A DNA stretch of 64,000 nt, taken from contig CAVQGN010000003.1 of NCBI GenBank assembly GCA_963712055.1, forward strand, positions 620,001-684,000, read 5' to 3'. The notes under the pieces are model-generated. The model made no database searches and had not been told where the DNA came from. It saw nothing but the letters and a program-made list of their open reading frames with translations. The position numbers were made by a program, and so were the translations under genes. The stretch's first letter is position 1. Each line of letters begins with the position of its first letter. Positions 52,008 through 61,174 of the stretch are shown here, piece after piece. The DNA comes from JAHBVL01 sp963712055. GTDB taxonomy: Bacteria; Chloroflexota; Chloroflexia; Thermomicrobiales; UBA6265.

Positions 52008-53000
52008 ATGAGTGAGAACGACCAACTGCAAGCGCCATTTGTTTCGACCGGGACGTTGCCACCCCCAGGACGGGTCCAATCGCTGGTCGATGAGGCCTGG
52101 GAGCGCTTTCGCACGAATGACGAGGGCGCGAATGCCGACTACATTCCCGCGCTGGCGCGAGTTCCCGAGGATCTCTTCGGCATCTGTGTGACCGCGGCCG
52201 ATGGGCGGATGGCAACGGCTGGCGATATCGACTACCCCTTTACCATCCAGAGTGTCTCGAAACCATTTGTCTATGCCCTCGTTCTGCAAGCCCTTGGCAT
52301 CGAGGTCGCTCGCAATGCGCTCGGCGTCAACAGCACCGGGCTGCCCTTCAACTCGGTGATGGCGATCGAACTCCTGCCGAGCAGAATCGGCAATCCTCTC
52401 GTCAATGCCGGCGCGATCGCCGCGACCGCACTCGCACCAGGAGGAACGCCCGAGGAGAAATGGGACTTCATCCACTCAGGGTTGTCGGCCTTTGCCGGTC
52501 ATCCCCTCGAGGTCGATGAAGAGGTCTATGCCTCGGAAGCGGCGGCCAACCACCTCAACCAGGGGATTGCGCGGTTGCTGGAAAACTACGGTCGTCTCGC
52601 GTTCGATGCCGCCGCCGCAACGGATATCTACACCCGCCAATGCTCTCTCAAGGTGACCGCACGTGATCTCGCGGTCATGGGCGCCACCCTCGCCGACGGT
52701 GGGGTTAATCCGCTCACCCGTGAACGGGTGGTCGACGCCGCGACCTGCGAACGGGTGCTGGCTGTCATGGCGACTGCCGGACTCTACGAAACCTCGGGCG
52801 ACTGGCTTTTCGATGTCGGACTGCCGGGGAAGAGCGGTGTCAGTGGCGGGATCGTGACCATCGCCCCCGGCAAGGGCGGAATGGGCACCTTTGCGCCCCG
52901 GGTCGACGCCTCTGGCAACAGCGTCAAAGGCCAACTGACCGCTCGCTATCTCTCCGAGCAACTCGGGCTGAATCTCTTTCTGTCTGCACCGGTCGGGTGA
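52008..53000 (+). CDS. glsA: Glutaminase
   Basis: The enzyme hydrolyses glutamine to glutamate and ammonia. The 330 residues show the serine beta-lactamase-like fold of the family: TIQSVSKPFVYAL with the SxxK pair, SRIGNPLVNAGAIAA, a helical centre with SLKVTARDLAVMGATLADGG, and the C-terminal GLPGKSGVSGGIVTIAPGKGG. ATG 52008 is preferred to GTG 51996, neither having a strong ribosome site. It follows the SDR by 54 bp. No acid-resistance genes are next to it. Confidence 0.93.
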   Translation: MSENDQLQAPFVSTGTLPPPGRVQSLVDEAWERFRTNDEGANADYIPALARVPEDLFGICVTAADGRMATAGDIDYPFTIQSVSKPFVYALVLQALGIEVARNALGVNSTGLPFNSVMAIELLPSRIGNPLVNAGAIAATALAPGGTPEEKWDFIHSGLSAFAGHPLEVDEEVYASEAAANHLNQGIARLLENYGRLAFDAAAATDIYTRQCSLKVTARDLAVMGATLADGGVNPLTRERVVDAATCERVLAVMATAGLYETSGDWLFDVGLPGKSGVSGGIVTIAPGKGGMGTFAPRVDASGNSVKGQLTARYLSEQLGLNLFLSAPVG

Positions 53001-53040
53001 CAATTCAGGTCGCCTAATCAACGAACAATCATGATGAGAG

Positions 53041-53070
53041 TTGACATAGATCGCTATTATAGTCTACTAT
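53041..53070 (+). promoter_or_regulatory. Strong sigma-70-like promoter with internal palindrome, before the secreted protein/ABC operon
   Basis: TTGACA (53041-53046), an 18-base spacer and TACTAT (53065-53070). ATAGT and ACTAT (around CT, 53059-53070) form a perfect inverted repeat across the -10 element, a likely operator. The A+T-rich sequence differs from the surroundings. A leader of about 170 bases follows before ATG 53244. Confidence 0.7.
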
Positions 53071-53243
53071 GTAAATAGCCAAGACTGGTGGGAGATTCAT
53101 TCGACGGTTGTCTTGATCTAGTAGGAAAAGAGTGTGTCTATCGCAGTGGAAAACGAGCGTGCCAAACCATAGGATGGGTCTGCTCGCCCAGCTTCTTGCC
53201 GGTCCAAATTGGATTTACGCATTGAGTGAGTAAGGAGGCCACA

Positions 53244-53626
53244 ATGGAACGTAATCGGCTTTTCGCAACGGTACTTCTTATATATGTGCGATGTTGTTTG
53301 GTATCCAGGCAATTGTTACAGCGTCTGGGTCTGCTGGCACCGCGGGATCGTACAACAACGGATCAATGGTCAAATACACGACCAACCGAAGCGTGACGAC
53401 TCCGTCGTTGCCGGGCCCTGAAGTCGCCTTTTACCTAACCAGTTCTTCGCCGGGGCTATACCTCGGAACATGGAACTGCCTGGCAGGTTACGACGGTCCC
53501 ATCTACTATCAAATTCAGAACTCATGGAACCCGGTTGCTTATTACTCTTCCCCACGTGACTTTTGTGTCGTAACGTGGGGTGTTGGTAACAGCGGAACAT
53601 TCAACGGAACGATTGCTTGGGACTGA
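53244..53626 (+). pseudogene. Secreted small protein gene, apparently frameshifted in the signal peptide
   Basis: ATG 53244 has an ideal ribosome site (AAGGAGG) and starts a signal peptide (ERNRLFATVLLI). The hydrophobic part then continues in another frame (AMLFGIQAIVTASGSAG), so about one base is missing near 53280-53287; with it the protein would be ~127 residues. The mature part (from about GSAGTAGSYNNG) is rich in Gly, Ser, Tyr and Trp with two cysteines (TWNCLAGY, RDFCVVTW), like small secreted beta proteins. Its TGA overlaps the ATG of the lipoprotein gene. Family not recognised; size and context recall lactococcin 972-type loci. Confidence 0.65.
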
Positions 53627-55392
53627 TGATCCCAATGTCGTGGAATCGAATCTGCGGTAGAGGTCGCTTGCCTAAAGGTTCAAACAGATATGTCTTTGCG
53701 GTTCCGTTGCTTCTGGTTCTGGCTTCCTGCGGCGGTGATTCCAACACCGTAACGCCGACGGCTACCCATTCCGACATTCCTTCAACACCAGCGATTGACG
53801 TGGCTGGAACACCTGAGGCCGATGGCACAGCGACCTTGGATGCGGTGGGTTCTACGTTAACTCGTGAGTTGTCGCCAACTGCGGCGGTTGCAGCGACTGG
53901 GACGCCGGTTGCTTTTCCTCGATCAGCAGAATCGACCCCTGAGCTCACTGCAAGTCCCGCCGTAGGGACCAATCTGATTCGCGGCGAAGGGACACCGGTA
54001 TCTTCTCCGGAACCGGTAGAACCGACCCTTGAGGTCGCCAGAAGTCCTTCTGGAGGGATTCAACTGATCGGCGGCGCCGGGACACCAGCATCCGGCGAAG
54101 CCATCGCCAAAGGTGTTCCGACCCCCGATAGTCCCGACGTCGGCTACACGCCGATACCATCCAGCTATGACAGCGATGGGGATGGATTCCTCACTAGTAC
54201 AGACCTTATTGCCGCATTGCTGATTGAGTATCCATTCTACGATTGGCCACCCGGTTACCAGCTCGACCTCGATGCCGTAATTGCCAGCATCGAGGAGGAA
54301 ACGGAACTGTTCAACACGATCTATGAAAATGGGATTGAAAACAACTATCTTGGCCTTCCGTACATTTGCGCTTGGCAACTCACTCTTCGAGATGCCATAT
54401 TCGCCAGTGACGACGTGCTAACTGCTAGGAGCCTCGAGCGATTGAGAGCCGAAGTCGCCTCAAACCCTTCTTTGACCGAGATCAGACAGTACTATGAGGA
54501 CGCCTTCGACAAAGCTGAGCTTGGTGATCCGGGACCACTCCAACAACGCATAGACGCAGGATCTTGTGCGACTGTGCCGTGGAGAGCGGAGCTTGGAAAA
54601 TCCCGTATGACTTTCGAACAAGTTGTGTCCAGTGCACTTTCCGGCGAGTGCGCCGTCGACAAGATACGACACGGAGATTCTGCATGGTCGTCAGCGACGG
54701 ATAGAGTAGCTACTGGAACACAAACGACTAACCCTAACGAGGCAGGAACGGCATCTGCGGTCGATTCGGATACCGAGTTCGAGTTGATTGGAGGTCCTGG
54801 AACCCCTTTGCCAGAGGACCTCATTGTTGAGAAAGACGTTCCGACTCCGGACGGTCCTGTGACGGGTTACACGCCGATTTCGTCCACCTATGACAGCGAC
54901 GATGATGGCTTTCTGACCGGTGCGGACCTGGTTACCGCACTGCGAGCCGAGTATCCGAAATACTCATGGCCCCCCGATTACCAACTCGACCTGGACGCTT
55001 TTATTGTTGTCATCAACGAGGAAGTGGAGAAGTACAACACACTATACGAGAATGGAATGGAGCGGTCGATGCTGACCAGAACAAACCTTTGTGCCTGGCA
55101 GCTCGATCTTCGCGATGCCATGTATTCCGGCGATGAAGAGCGCATAGCAGCCGATATCGCCCTGTTGCGCTCAATCTTGTCATCGACCAGTGCGGCCTTT
55201 GACGATATCCGACCGTATCAAGAGGATGCCATCAACAAAGCCGAGCTTGGTGATCCCGGTCCACTCCAACAGATGATCGAAGGTGCTTTTTGCGAAGAGA
55301 GATTGTGGATCGCTGCGCCAGATGCAGACTCGTCAACAGGAAGGATTGGCGTTGCCGCTATCCTTCGCGAGGGCTTCAATGAAATGGTCTGA
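53626..55392 (+). CDS. Lipoprotein with two copies of a calcium-loop (EF-hand/dockerin-like) domain
   Basis: From ATG 53626 the 588-residue protein has a signal ending in the lipobox LASC (Cys35), about 120 residues of Thr/Pro/Gly-rich linker and then two homologous domains of ~150 residues. Each begins with GYTPI, followed by a canonical 12-residue calcium loop (DSDGDGFLTSTD in the first, DSDDDGFLTGAD in the second), then YPxYxWPPxYQLDLDA, a helical part and a closing AELGDPGPLQQ. The two domains are joined by a ~80-residue linker. It should be anchored outside the membrane. The gene is coupled to the MacA-like gene downstream (overlap 14 bp). Confidence 0.8.
   Translation: MIPMSWNRICGRGRLPKGSNRYVFAVPLLLVLASCGGDSNTVTPTATHSDIPSTPAIDVAGTPEADGTATLDAVGSTLTRELSPTAAVAATGTPVAFPRSAESTPELTASPAVGTNLIRGEGTPVSSPEPVEPTLEVARSPSGGIQLIGGAGTPASGEAIAKGVPTPDSPDVGYTPIPSSYDSDGDGFLTSTDLIAALLIEYPFYDWPPGYQLDLDAVIASIEEETELFNTIYENGIENNYLGLPYICAWQLTLRDAIFASDDVLTARSLERLRAEVASNPSLTEIRQYYEDAFDKAELGDPGPLQQRIDAGSCATVPWRAELGKSRMTFEQVVSSALSGECAVDKIRHGDSAWSSATDRVATGTQTTNPNEAGTASAVDSDTEFELIGGPGTPLPEDLIVEKDVPTPDGPVTGYTPISSTYDSDDDGFLTGADLVTALRAEYPKYSWPPDYQLDLDAFIVVINEEVEKYNTLYENGMERSMLTRTNLCAWQLDLRDAMYSGDEERIAADIALLRSILSSTSAAFDDIRPYQEDAINKAELGDPGPLQQMIEGAFCEERLWIAAPDADSSTGRIGVAAILREGFNEMV
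54109..55295 (+). repeat. Internal duplication in the lipoprotein gene
   Basis: Copy 1 runs from about 54109 to 54567 and copy 2 from about 54832 to 55295. Both start VPTPD, pass through GYTPI and the calcium loop and end with KAELGDPGPLQQ. Similarity is clear in protein but the DNA has diverged, so the duplication is old. Confidence 0.8.
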
Positions 55393-56110
55393 AACCATCG
55401 CAATTGTTGTCATGTGCACGGTTGTTGCTGCGGGAACCGCATTCTACGTCGCCAGAACGACACATCCGACTGACACAGGATCCGGAGTCAGTCCGCCAAT
55501 GCCTCCAGTGGAACTCTCTGATCGACAAACCGTTGCGCTCTCTAGCGAAACCATCCTCCCGGTTGTCTCAGCAAATGGATCGGTCGTACAGGACGGCGAA
55601 GATTGGCTCCTGGAGGCTCCAGCGCCTACGTCCGATCTCGCTTACCGCCTTCTCGACCCTCCAGTTGGCGTCAAAGCACTAATCAATGGCGGCCCCAGCG
55701 GGTTCACATGCGAATGGGCTGGACTCGGTCAACCAGGTGCCCTGGCATTGGAAGGGAAGGCTGCCATTTCTTCCTCCCAACTTCAACCTGGAGCGGTCAA
55801 CGTCAGCATGCGTTGTCGTATCCCGGACGATGTCCGGGTGGTGGCCGGGTTGACCGGTGTCATGGTGCTGCAGATGGACAAGCCCACCGAGGTCGAAGCG
55901 CTTCCCCTGACCTCCGTTCTTGGGAGTTTCGAGAGTGGTCAGGTGGTGGTGGTCAACGAAGACGGCACCACCACCCTGCGCCAGGTCGTATTGGGGATTT
56001 CGGATGTCTACAACATCGAAGTCATTTCCGGCCTGGAACCGGACGAAGAGGTCCTTCTCTACCCAACCCAGTCCGATTTCAGCCAAGCCCAACAAAGCAC
56101 TTCCTCGTGA
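55379..56110 (+). CDS. MacA/HlyD-like periplasmic adaptor-type protein (short)
   Basis: From ATG 55379 (GAGGG 7 bases upstream) the 243-residue protein has one N-terminal membrane anchor (ETIAIVVMCTVVAAGTAFYVA) and a soluble part. Its end (NEDGTTTLRQVVLGISDVYNIEVISGLEPDEEVLLYP) matches the C-terminal barrel of membrane-fusion proteins next to ABC exporters. It lacks the long helical hairpin of typical MacA, so it may act with an ABC exporter in a cell envelope without a classic outer-membrane channel. It overlaps the genes on both sides. Confidence 0.72.
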   Translation: MKWSETIAIVVMCTVVAAGTAFYVARTTHPTDTGSGVSPPMPPVELSDRQTVALSSETILPVVSANGSVVQDGEDWLLEAPAPTSDLAYRLLDPPVGVKALINGGPSGFTCEWAGLGQPGALALEGKAAISSSQLQPGAVNVSMRCRIPDDVRVVAGLTGVMVLQMDKPTEVEALPLTSVLGSFESGQVVVVNEDGTTTLRQVVLGISDVYNIEVISGLEPDEEVLLYPTQSDFSQAQQSTSS

Positions 56111-56799
56111 GCACGCTGCTCGAACTTACCTCGGTATCGCGCAGTTTCACCCTCCCGTCAGGCGACCGGATCGATGTCCTTCGTGATCTCAACATGGCCA
56201 TCGAGGAAGGGAGCGTCACCGCTGTGGTTGGCAGGTCGGGTTCTGGCAAGTCTACGCTGCTCAACATCCTTGGACTCCTCGATACCCAGTCCGGCGGAAC
56301 CTACCATCTCGATGGGGTGGACGTCGCCACGCTCGGCGACAACCGTCGCTCTCGGCTCCGCGGTGAAACGCTAGGGTTCGTCTTTCAGCAATTCCACCTG
56401 CTCGACCGCCGCACGGCTCTTGAAAACGTCGCCGAACCACTTCTTTTCGCCGGTCGAACCGACCGTCGAGACCGGATGCGACGATCGGCCGAACTCTTGG
56501 AGCAGGTGGGTCTCGCGGAACGTTCGAATTCGATGCCACACCTCCTCAGCGGCGGTGAGCAACAACGTGTTGCGATCGCCCGAGCGCTCGTCCGCAATCC
56601 TCGCGTCGTTCTGGCAGATGAGCCGACAGGCGCTCTCGATGTCACAACCGGCGATCGGGTGCTCGATTTGCTGCTCGATCTCTCGCGAATGCACAACACC
56701 GCGCTCATCCTGGTCACGCACGACCCAGAGGTCGCAGCCCGCGCAGATCGTGTCCTGACATTGGAGGACGGTCACTTCTCCGCCGAGATCGCCGCATGA
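56107..56799 (+). CDS. ABC transporter ATPase (MacB/LolD type)
   Basis: The start is GTG 56107, overlapping the previous stop (GTGA). The 230 residues have Walker A GRSGSGKST (42-50), Q-loop FVFQQFHLLD, signature LSGGEQQ (147-153), Walker B VVLADEPTG (167-175) and the H-switch in LVTHDPEVA. The sequence is of the MacB/LolD/FtsE class that works with FtsX-type permeases in mechanotransmission or export of peptides and lipoproteins. The frame open further left (to 55603) is not coding. It pairs with the permease that begins on its stop. Confidence 0.95.
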   Translation: MSTLLELTSVSRSFTLPSGDRIDVLRDLNMAIEEGSVTAVVGRSGSGKSTLLNILGLLDTQSGGTYHLDGVDVATLGDNRRSRLRGETLGFVFQQFHLLDRRTALENVAEPLLFAGRTDRRDRMRRSAELLEQVGLAERSNSMPHLLSGGEQQRVAIARALVRNPRVVLADEPTGALDVTTGDRVLDLLLDLSRMHNTALILVTHDPEVAARADRVLTLEDGHFSAEIAA

Positions 56800-58013
56800 T
56801 CGGGAGCATCATCGCTTCCTGGCTCGATGTTCGCACCAAATGGATGCGCACTCTCGCCGCCATCGCCGGGATGGTGGCCGCGATCATCGCGGTTGTACTG
56901 GTCGACGCTGCTGGTGTGATGAGCCAGGACGCGAACGCCATTTATCTCGAACGTCGATATGGTCGGGAAGTGACTGCCTCGATCATCGATATCACGGGCC
57001 AATCGCTGCTGGCTGACCAGTTTCGCCTTCTCGAAACACTCTCCGGCAATGGCTTTGTCGCTATCAGTTCCGATCAACCAATACCAGCCACCATTACCTA
57101 CAAAGGCCAACCCGTCCACTCAGCGCTCCGCCTTGTTCAACCTGCTTTCGAGGATATCTACGTTGTCGATGTCATAGCCGGCGAATGGCCCAGCGACATT
57201 GCCGATTCGGACGTGCTGCGGGTGGTCCTGAATGAAGGATGGGCATCCCAGATGCTTGGCTTTTCAGATCAGGACGTCATCGGTCAGACACTTGGCTATG
57301 CACTTTCTGGTTCATCGGGCACATTTGACCCCAAGACGAGCGCAGTACAACCGATGATCGTCGACGCTGTGGTCGCAACCGATTCTCTCCCGTTTCTGAA
57401 AGGCGACTCACCGGTGATGGTTGTTGTGTCGAACCCCTCTGATGACATCCTGTTGACCGGTCAGGGTGTGCAATTGATCGTGCGGGTTAATCCAGATGAT
57501 TTCGGATTCCTGCGAGAAACTGTCAAGGGAGTGACCGACAGCGAAGGACGAGAGCTTTTTCAGGTAACTCGTTCGGACCAGTCGGAAGCACTCGCGCCGA
57601 TTCTCGATCAGCAGCAGATCACGGCGCGCATCGTGTCGATCGTCGCGCTTGCCATCGGCGGGTTGGGCATCCTTGGAGTGGGCATCGCCAATGTCCGCGA
57701 ACGCGCCAAGGAGTTCGGTATGCGCCGTGCGCTCGGTGCCAGCCGAGGGATGATCTTCGTCGGGGTAATGGTTCAGACGCTGATGGAGGTGCTGATTGCG
57801 GCGGCTATTGCCATTCCACTCTCCGCGCTGCTGATCCAGATCTTTGGTCGGCGGATGGTCCTCGCCGAACTCCCTATGCCGCCACACGTTGGTCTGCCAT
57901 TGAGCAGCGCTTTGATCGGGTTGACCAGTGCGCTTTTTGTCGGTCTGCTTGCCGGTCTTCTCCCTGCCACCAACGCCGCCAGGCTCAGCGTGGTCGAGGC
58001 GCTTCGCGGCTAA
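56796..58013 (+). CDS. MacB/FtsX-type ABC transporter permease
   Basis: The 405-residue protein has one transmembrane helix at the start (MRTLAAIAGMVAAIIAVVLVDA), a large extracytoplasmic domain (about 45-265) and three helices at the end with the FtsX motif (VRERAKEFGMRRALGASRGMIF, then LPATNAARLSVVEALRG). This is the four-helix MacB plan. Its ATG overlaps the ATPase stop (ATGA). It ends the operon that begins with the secreted protein, so the exporter probably handles that protein or responds to it. The 243 bp after its stop contains no gene. Confidence 0.93.
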   Translation: MIGSIIASWLDVRTKWMRTLAAIAGMVAAIIAVVLVDAAGVMSQDANAIYLERRYGREVTASIIDITGQSLLADQFRLLETLSGNGFVAISSDQPIPATITYKGQPVHSALRLVQPAFEDIYVVDVIAGEWPSDIADSDVLRVVLNEGWASQMLGFSDQDVIGQTLGYALSGSSGTFDPKTSAVQPMIVDAVVATDSLPFLKGDSPVMVVVSNPSDDILLTGQGVQLIVRVNPDDFGFLRETVKGVTDSEGRELFQVTRSDQSEALAPILDQQQITARIVSIVALAIGGLGILGVGIANVRERAKEFGMRRALGASRGMIFVGVMVQTLMEVLIAAAIAIPLSALLIQIFGRRMVLAELPMPPHVGLPLSSALIGLTSALFVGLLAGLLPATNAARLSVVEALRG

Positions 58014-58256
58014 CCCAATCGGCCACTTTACGATTTCGCACGATTTCTAGCTGATGCCCGAAGCGTCACAGCGGAGATAGCTCTCTCTGTGGGCCTTCTC
58101 ATGCAGCAGTCGGGAACACATCGTAGTTAGTTAGTTACGGCTGCATATTGCCCGATTCTCACCGTGGTGGTACTGTCTCATTCATCAGTCTGGCCGTTCC
58201 GGGGACATGTGCACCTGTTCATGCACCGTCGTCGTTTACCTGGTGTGGAGGCGTCC

Positions 58257-59372
58257 TTGAAAATCACGCGTGTCGAAACGACCACCGTCGTCGTTCCTGT
58301 CCACGACGGTTCCTGGCACAGCGAGGAATTCGTACCGGAGGGCTACACCTATGGTGGGCAATGGGTCCGGCTGCACTGGCCCGAGTTTCCGATCGTCATC
58401 ATCCAGCTTCACACCGATTCCGGACTGATCGGACTTGGCGAGGTTTCCAAGGGGATCCCGGAAGCCGATGTCCGCACCGCCGCTGCCTTTTTCGAAGGGC
58501 GAGATCTCGAATCGTTCAATCTCCAGGAACTCCCCCTCGAAACGATGTGGTTTTCGAACTCCTCCATCTACGCCGCTTTCGAAATGGCGCTCTACGACCT
58601 GATGGGCAAAGCCCACGATCTTCCCGCCTATCGCTTTTTCGGCGGCAAATACCGCGATCTGGTTCCGGTATCGCGCTGTTCCGGTCGGATGAACCCGGAC
58701 TACGCCGCCACCTTCGCCAAGAAGGTCGTTGCCGAAGGCTATTCTGTGCTCAAGATGAAAGCGACCTACGACGATCCGATCGTCGAACGCCTGCTGGCGA
58801 TCCAGGACGCTGTCGGTGATCAGCTGAGCATCGTCGTCGATCCGAACCAGCGGTTTGCCCGCCCTGCCCGGCTTTTCGAGGTCGTCGAGGAGCTGCAGGC
58901 CGCCGGGGTCACCAATGTCCAGTGCTTCGAAAGCCCCTTCGACCAATCCAATCTCGACTGGTACGTGCTTGCTCGCCAGAAGATCACCACCCCGCTCGCA
59001 CTTCATCTCAACTCAACCCCAGAAGTCCGCGAAGCCGTCAAACGGGAAGCGTGCGACTGGATCAACACCAGCGGTCCGATGTCCTCCGTCTACAAACAGA
59101 ACGCCATCGCCGAAGCGGCAGGAATCCCGACCTGGCATGGGTCAGGGGTCGATCTCGGTATCGCCGAAGCGTCGTATGCTCATGTCTGCGCGGCGTGCAA
59201 ATCGCTGACCCTGACGAGCGACATCTGCGGCGAAACACTGCGGGTCGACGATCTCATCGTCCAACCACTCGACATCAAGGATGGCCATGTGCGGGTACCA
59301 GAAGGACCCGGGCTTGGCGTCGAACTCGATTACGACGCGCTCGCGCGCTACCGGGTCAGCGAAGCAGGCTGA
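58257..59372 (+). CDS. Enolase-superfamily (mandelate racemase/muconate lactonizing) enzyme
   Basis: The start is TTG 58257, with GGAGG 6 bases upstream; the frame before it has no family similarity. The 371 residues show the capping part (KITRVETTTVVVPV), the lysine pair KMK in SVLKMKATYDD, metal ligands in IVVDPNQRF and FESPFDQ, and a late His in IPTWHGSGVDLGIAEAS. The layout fits the muconate-lactonizing/racemase side of the superfamily. The adjacent peptide/nickel-type transporter may import its substrate, suggesting a catabolic unit for a sugar acid or amino-acid derivative. Confidence 0.9.
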   Translation: MKITRVETTTVVVPVHDGSWHSEEFVPEGYTYGGQWVRLHWPEFPIVIIQLHTDSGLIGLGEVSKGIPEADVRTAAAFFEGRDLESFNLQELPLETMWFSNSSIYAAFEMALYDLMGKAHDLPAYRFFGGKYRDLVPVSRCSGRMNPDYAATFAKKVVAEGYSVLKMKATYDDPIVERLLAIQDAVGDQLSIVVDPNQRFARPARLFEVVEELQAAGVTNVQCFESPFDQSNLDWYVLARQKITTPLALHLNSTPEVREAVKREACDWINTSGPMSSVYKQNAIAEAAGIPTWHGSGVDLGIAEASYAHVCAACKSLTLTSDICGETLRVDDLIVQPLDIKDGHVRVPEGPGLGVELDYDALARYRVSEAG

Positions 59373-59461
59373 CAGAGAAAGGAGTTGACGGCTGCGCCAA
59401 CGATTCGATTCTGCCGACGGCCCTTCGTCGGCACGTGATGCGAACAACAAGGAGAAATTCG

Positions 59462-61129
59462 ATGGGTGAACAGTGGAATCTTTCCCGTCTCGAACAGGAA
59501 TGGGTCAACCGGGGACTCAATCGCCGCGATCTGATGAAACTCATTGGCGCTGGCGCCGGCACAACCGCATTGATGACCTTCCTCGGAGCCGCGCCTGGCG
59601 GAGTCAGCGCCCAGGATGGTGAAACCCAGGCCAGTGTGCTCTGGAGAGCGCCGAACACCTTGAACCCGCTCTATTCCTCATCCGGAAGTGAGCAGCAGGT
59701 CGAGCGCGCCATGTTCGGCGCGCTGGTCAAGATGAGCGATGCGCTCATTCCAACCCCCGACCTCGCGGAGACCGTTGAGGTCTCGGAAGATGCAACCACC
59801 TATACCTTTACCCTGCGCGACGGTCTGACTTTCAACGACGGCACGCCAATGACATCTGCCGATGCCATCTTCACGCTGGAACGGGCCATCAACCCGGCCA
59901 CCGGAAGCATCTGGCAGGGTCGCTTGTCTGGTGTCCTCGGTGCGGCCGACTATGACGGATCGGGAGAGGTCGAAGGTCTGGCCGCTCCAGACGAAAAAAC
60001 CGTGGTGATTACGCTGGCGGCTCCAAACGGAGCCTTCCTGGTCGATCTCTGCAGCTTCTCCGGACTCGGTATCCTGCCGAAGCATATTCTCGGTGAGATT
60101 CCACCAGACCAGCTGCAGGAAAACGCCTTCTCACTCGAACCGACCACGACCGGCGGTTCCTATGATTTCGTCCAGTTCGCGACCGATCAGTTCCTCGAGA
60201 TGCAGAAGAGCGCCACGTATCCAGGCGAAGTCGGGATCGACCGCGTCTTCATGCGGATCCTCACGCCCGAGGTGGGTCTCGCCCAGCTCGAAACCGGCGA
60301 ACTCGATCTGATGTCGGTTCCAGTGGCGGAAAAAGAGCGGACGAGTGGTCTCGACGGTGTCACAGTGGTGAGCGTTCCGAGTCCGAGCATGGACTTCCTG
60401 GCGGTCAACCTCCAGCGCGAGTTCCTCCAGAACGTCGATGTCCGCAAAGCGATGATGCACGCCATCGATCGCGAGGGGATCGTTGCGCAGGTTCTCCAGG
60501 GTGAAGGTACGGTCGTCAACTCGCCGATCTTCGGACCCGAGTGGATGGGTATCCCCGAAGGATTAGACGAGTATCCCTACGATCCTGATGGCGCCAAGGC
60601 GCTCCTCGAGGGTTCCGGGTTCGACACGAGCCAGGAAATCTCGATCATGCACCTGCCCGGTACACCGGAAAAGGATGCCGCCGTCGCGATCATGCAGGAG
60701 CAACTGAAGCAGGTTGGCTTCAATATCACCATTCTGCAGGTCGACGTGGCCGAACTCCTTCGCCGCTATATCGATGAGTCGGACTTCGATCTCTTCTACA
60801 ACGCTGGCGGTGTGTTCCGCGCCGATCCGGGTGTGTCAGCGACCTATTTCGACACTGCCAACTTCACGCCAGGTGGTGGCAATGGTTCGCACTACTCCAA
60901 CCCCGATGTCGATGCGCTCCTCGCCGAGGGTCGCGCCGCCGCTGACGAGGAAGCCCGCAAGGTTGCTTACACGCAGGTCGCCCAGATCCTCAACGCGGAA
61001 CTGCCCTGGATCTTCCTCTGGTCACCGAATTCGATTTACGGATTCCGGAACCGGTTGGAAGGTTTCGCGCCGCCGAGCTACCTGGACAACAAGCTCTGGG
61101 ATGTCGCCGCCTGGTCGGTGACTGAGTAA
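59462..61129 (+). CDS. ABC transporter substrate-binding protein, peptide/nickel/oligopeptide family
   Basis: From ATG 59462 (AAGGAG 7 bases upstream) the 555-residue protein has a Tat-type signal (LNRRDLMKLIGAGAGTTALM) and the SBP_bac_5 fold: ASVLWRAPNTLNPLYSS, TYTFTLRDGLTFNDGTPMTSADAIF, FLAVNLQREFLQNVDVRKAMMHAID and LPWIFLW near the end. Such proteins bind di- and oligopeptides, nickel complexes or sugars. The frame is open far upstream over the enolase-superfamily gene, but that part is not coding. It leads the two permease genes; ATPase genes are not in view. Confidence 0.93.
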   Translation: MGEQWNLSRLEQEWVNRGLNRRDLMKLIGAGAGTTALMTFLGAAPGGVSAQDGETQASVLWRAPNTLNPLYSSSGSEQQVERAMFGALVKMSDALIPTPDLAETVEVSEDATTYTFTLRDGLTFNDGTPMTSADAIFTLERAINPATGSIWQGRLSGVLGAADYDGSGEVEGLAAPDEKTVVITLAAPNGAFLVDLCSFSGLGILPKHILGEIPPDQLQENAFSLEPTTTGGSYDFVQFATDQFLEMQKSATYPGEVGIDRVFMRILTPEVGLAQLETGELDLMSVPVAEKERTSGLDGVTVVSVPSPSMDFLAVNLQREFLQNVDVRKAMMHAIDREGIVAQVLQGEGTVVNSPIFGPEWMGIPEGLDEYPYDPDGAKALLEGSGFDTSQEISIMHLPGTPEKDAAVAIMQEQLKQVGFNITILQVDVAELLRRYIDESDFDLFYNAGGVFRADPGVSATYFDTANFTPGGGNGSHYSNPDVDALLAEGRAAADEEARKVAYTQVAQILNAELPWIFLWSPNSIYGFRNRLEGFAPPSYLDNKLWDVAAWSVTE

Positions 61130-61174
61130 CTACGAGCAAGCATCGGGAGCTGATCTGGAGCAGAGAAGGAAGCT

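Noticed and set aside
55603..56106. N-terminal extension of the ABC ATPase
   Set aside because: The frame runs antiparallel to nothing useful and overlaps the MacA-like gene; the GTGA overlap at 56107 and the ABC start pattern mark the real start.
58922..59461. 180-residue N-terminal extension of the peptide-binding protein
   Set aside because: It overlaps the enolase-superfamily gene in another frame; the Tat signal and strong ribosome site at 59462 fix the start.
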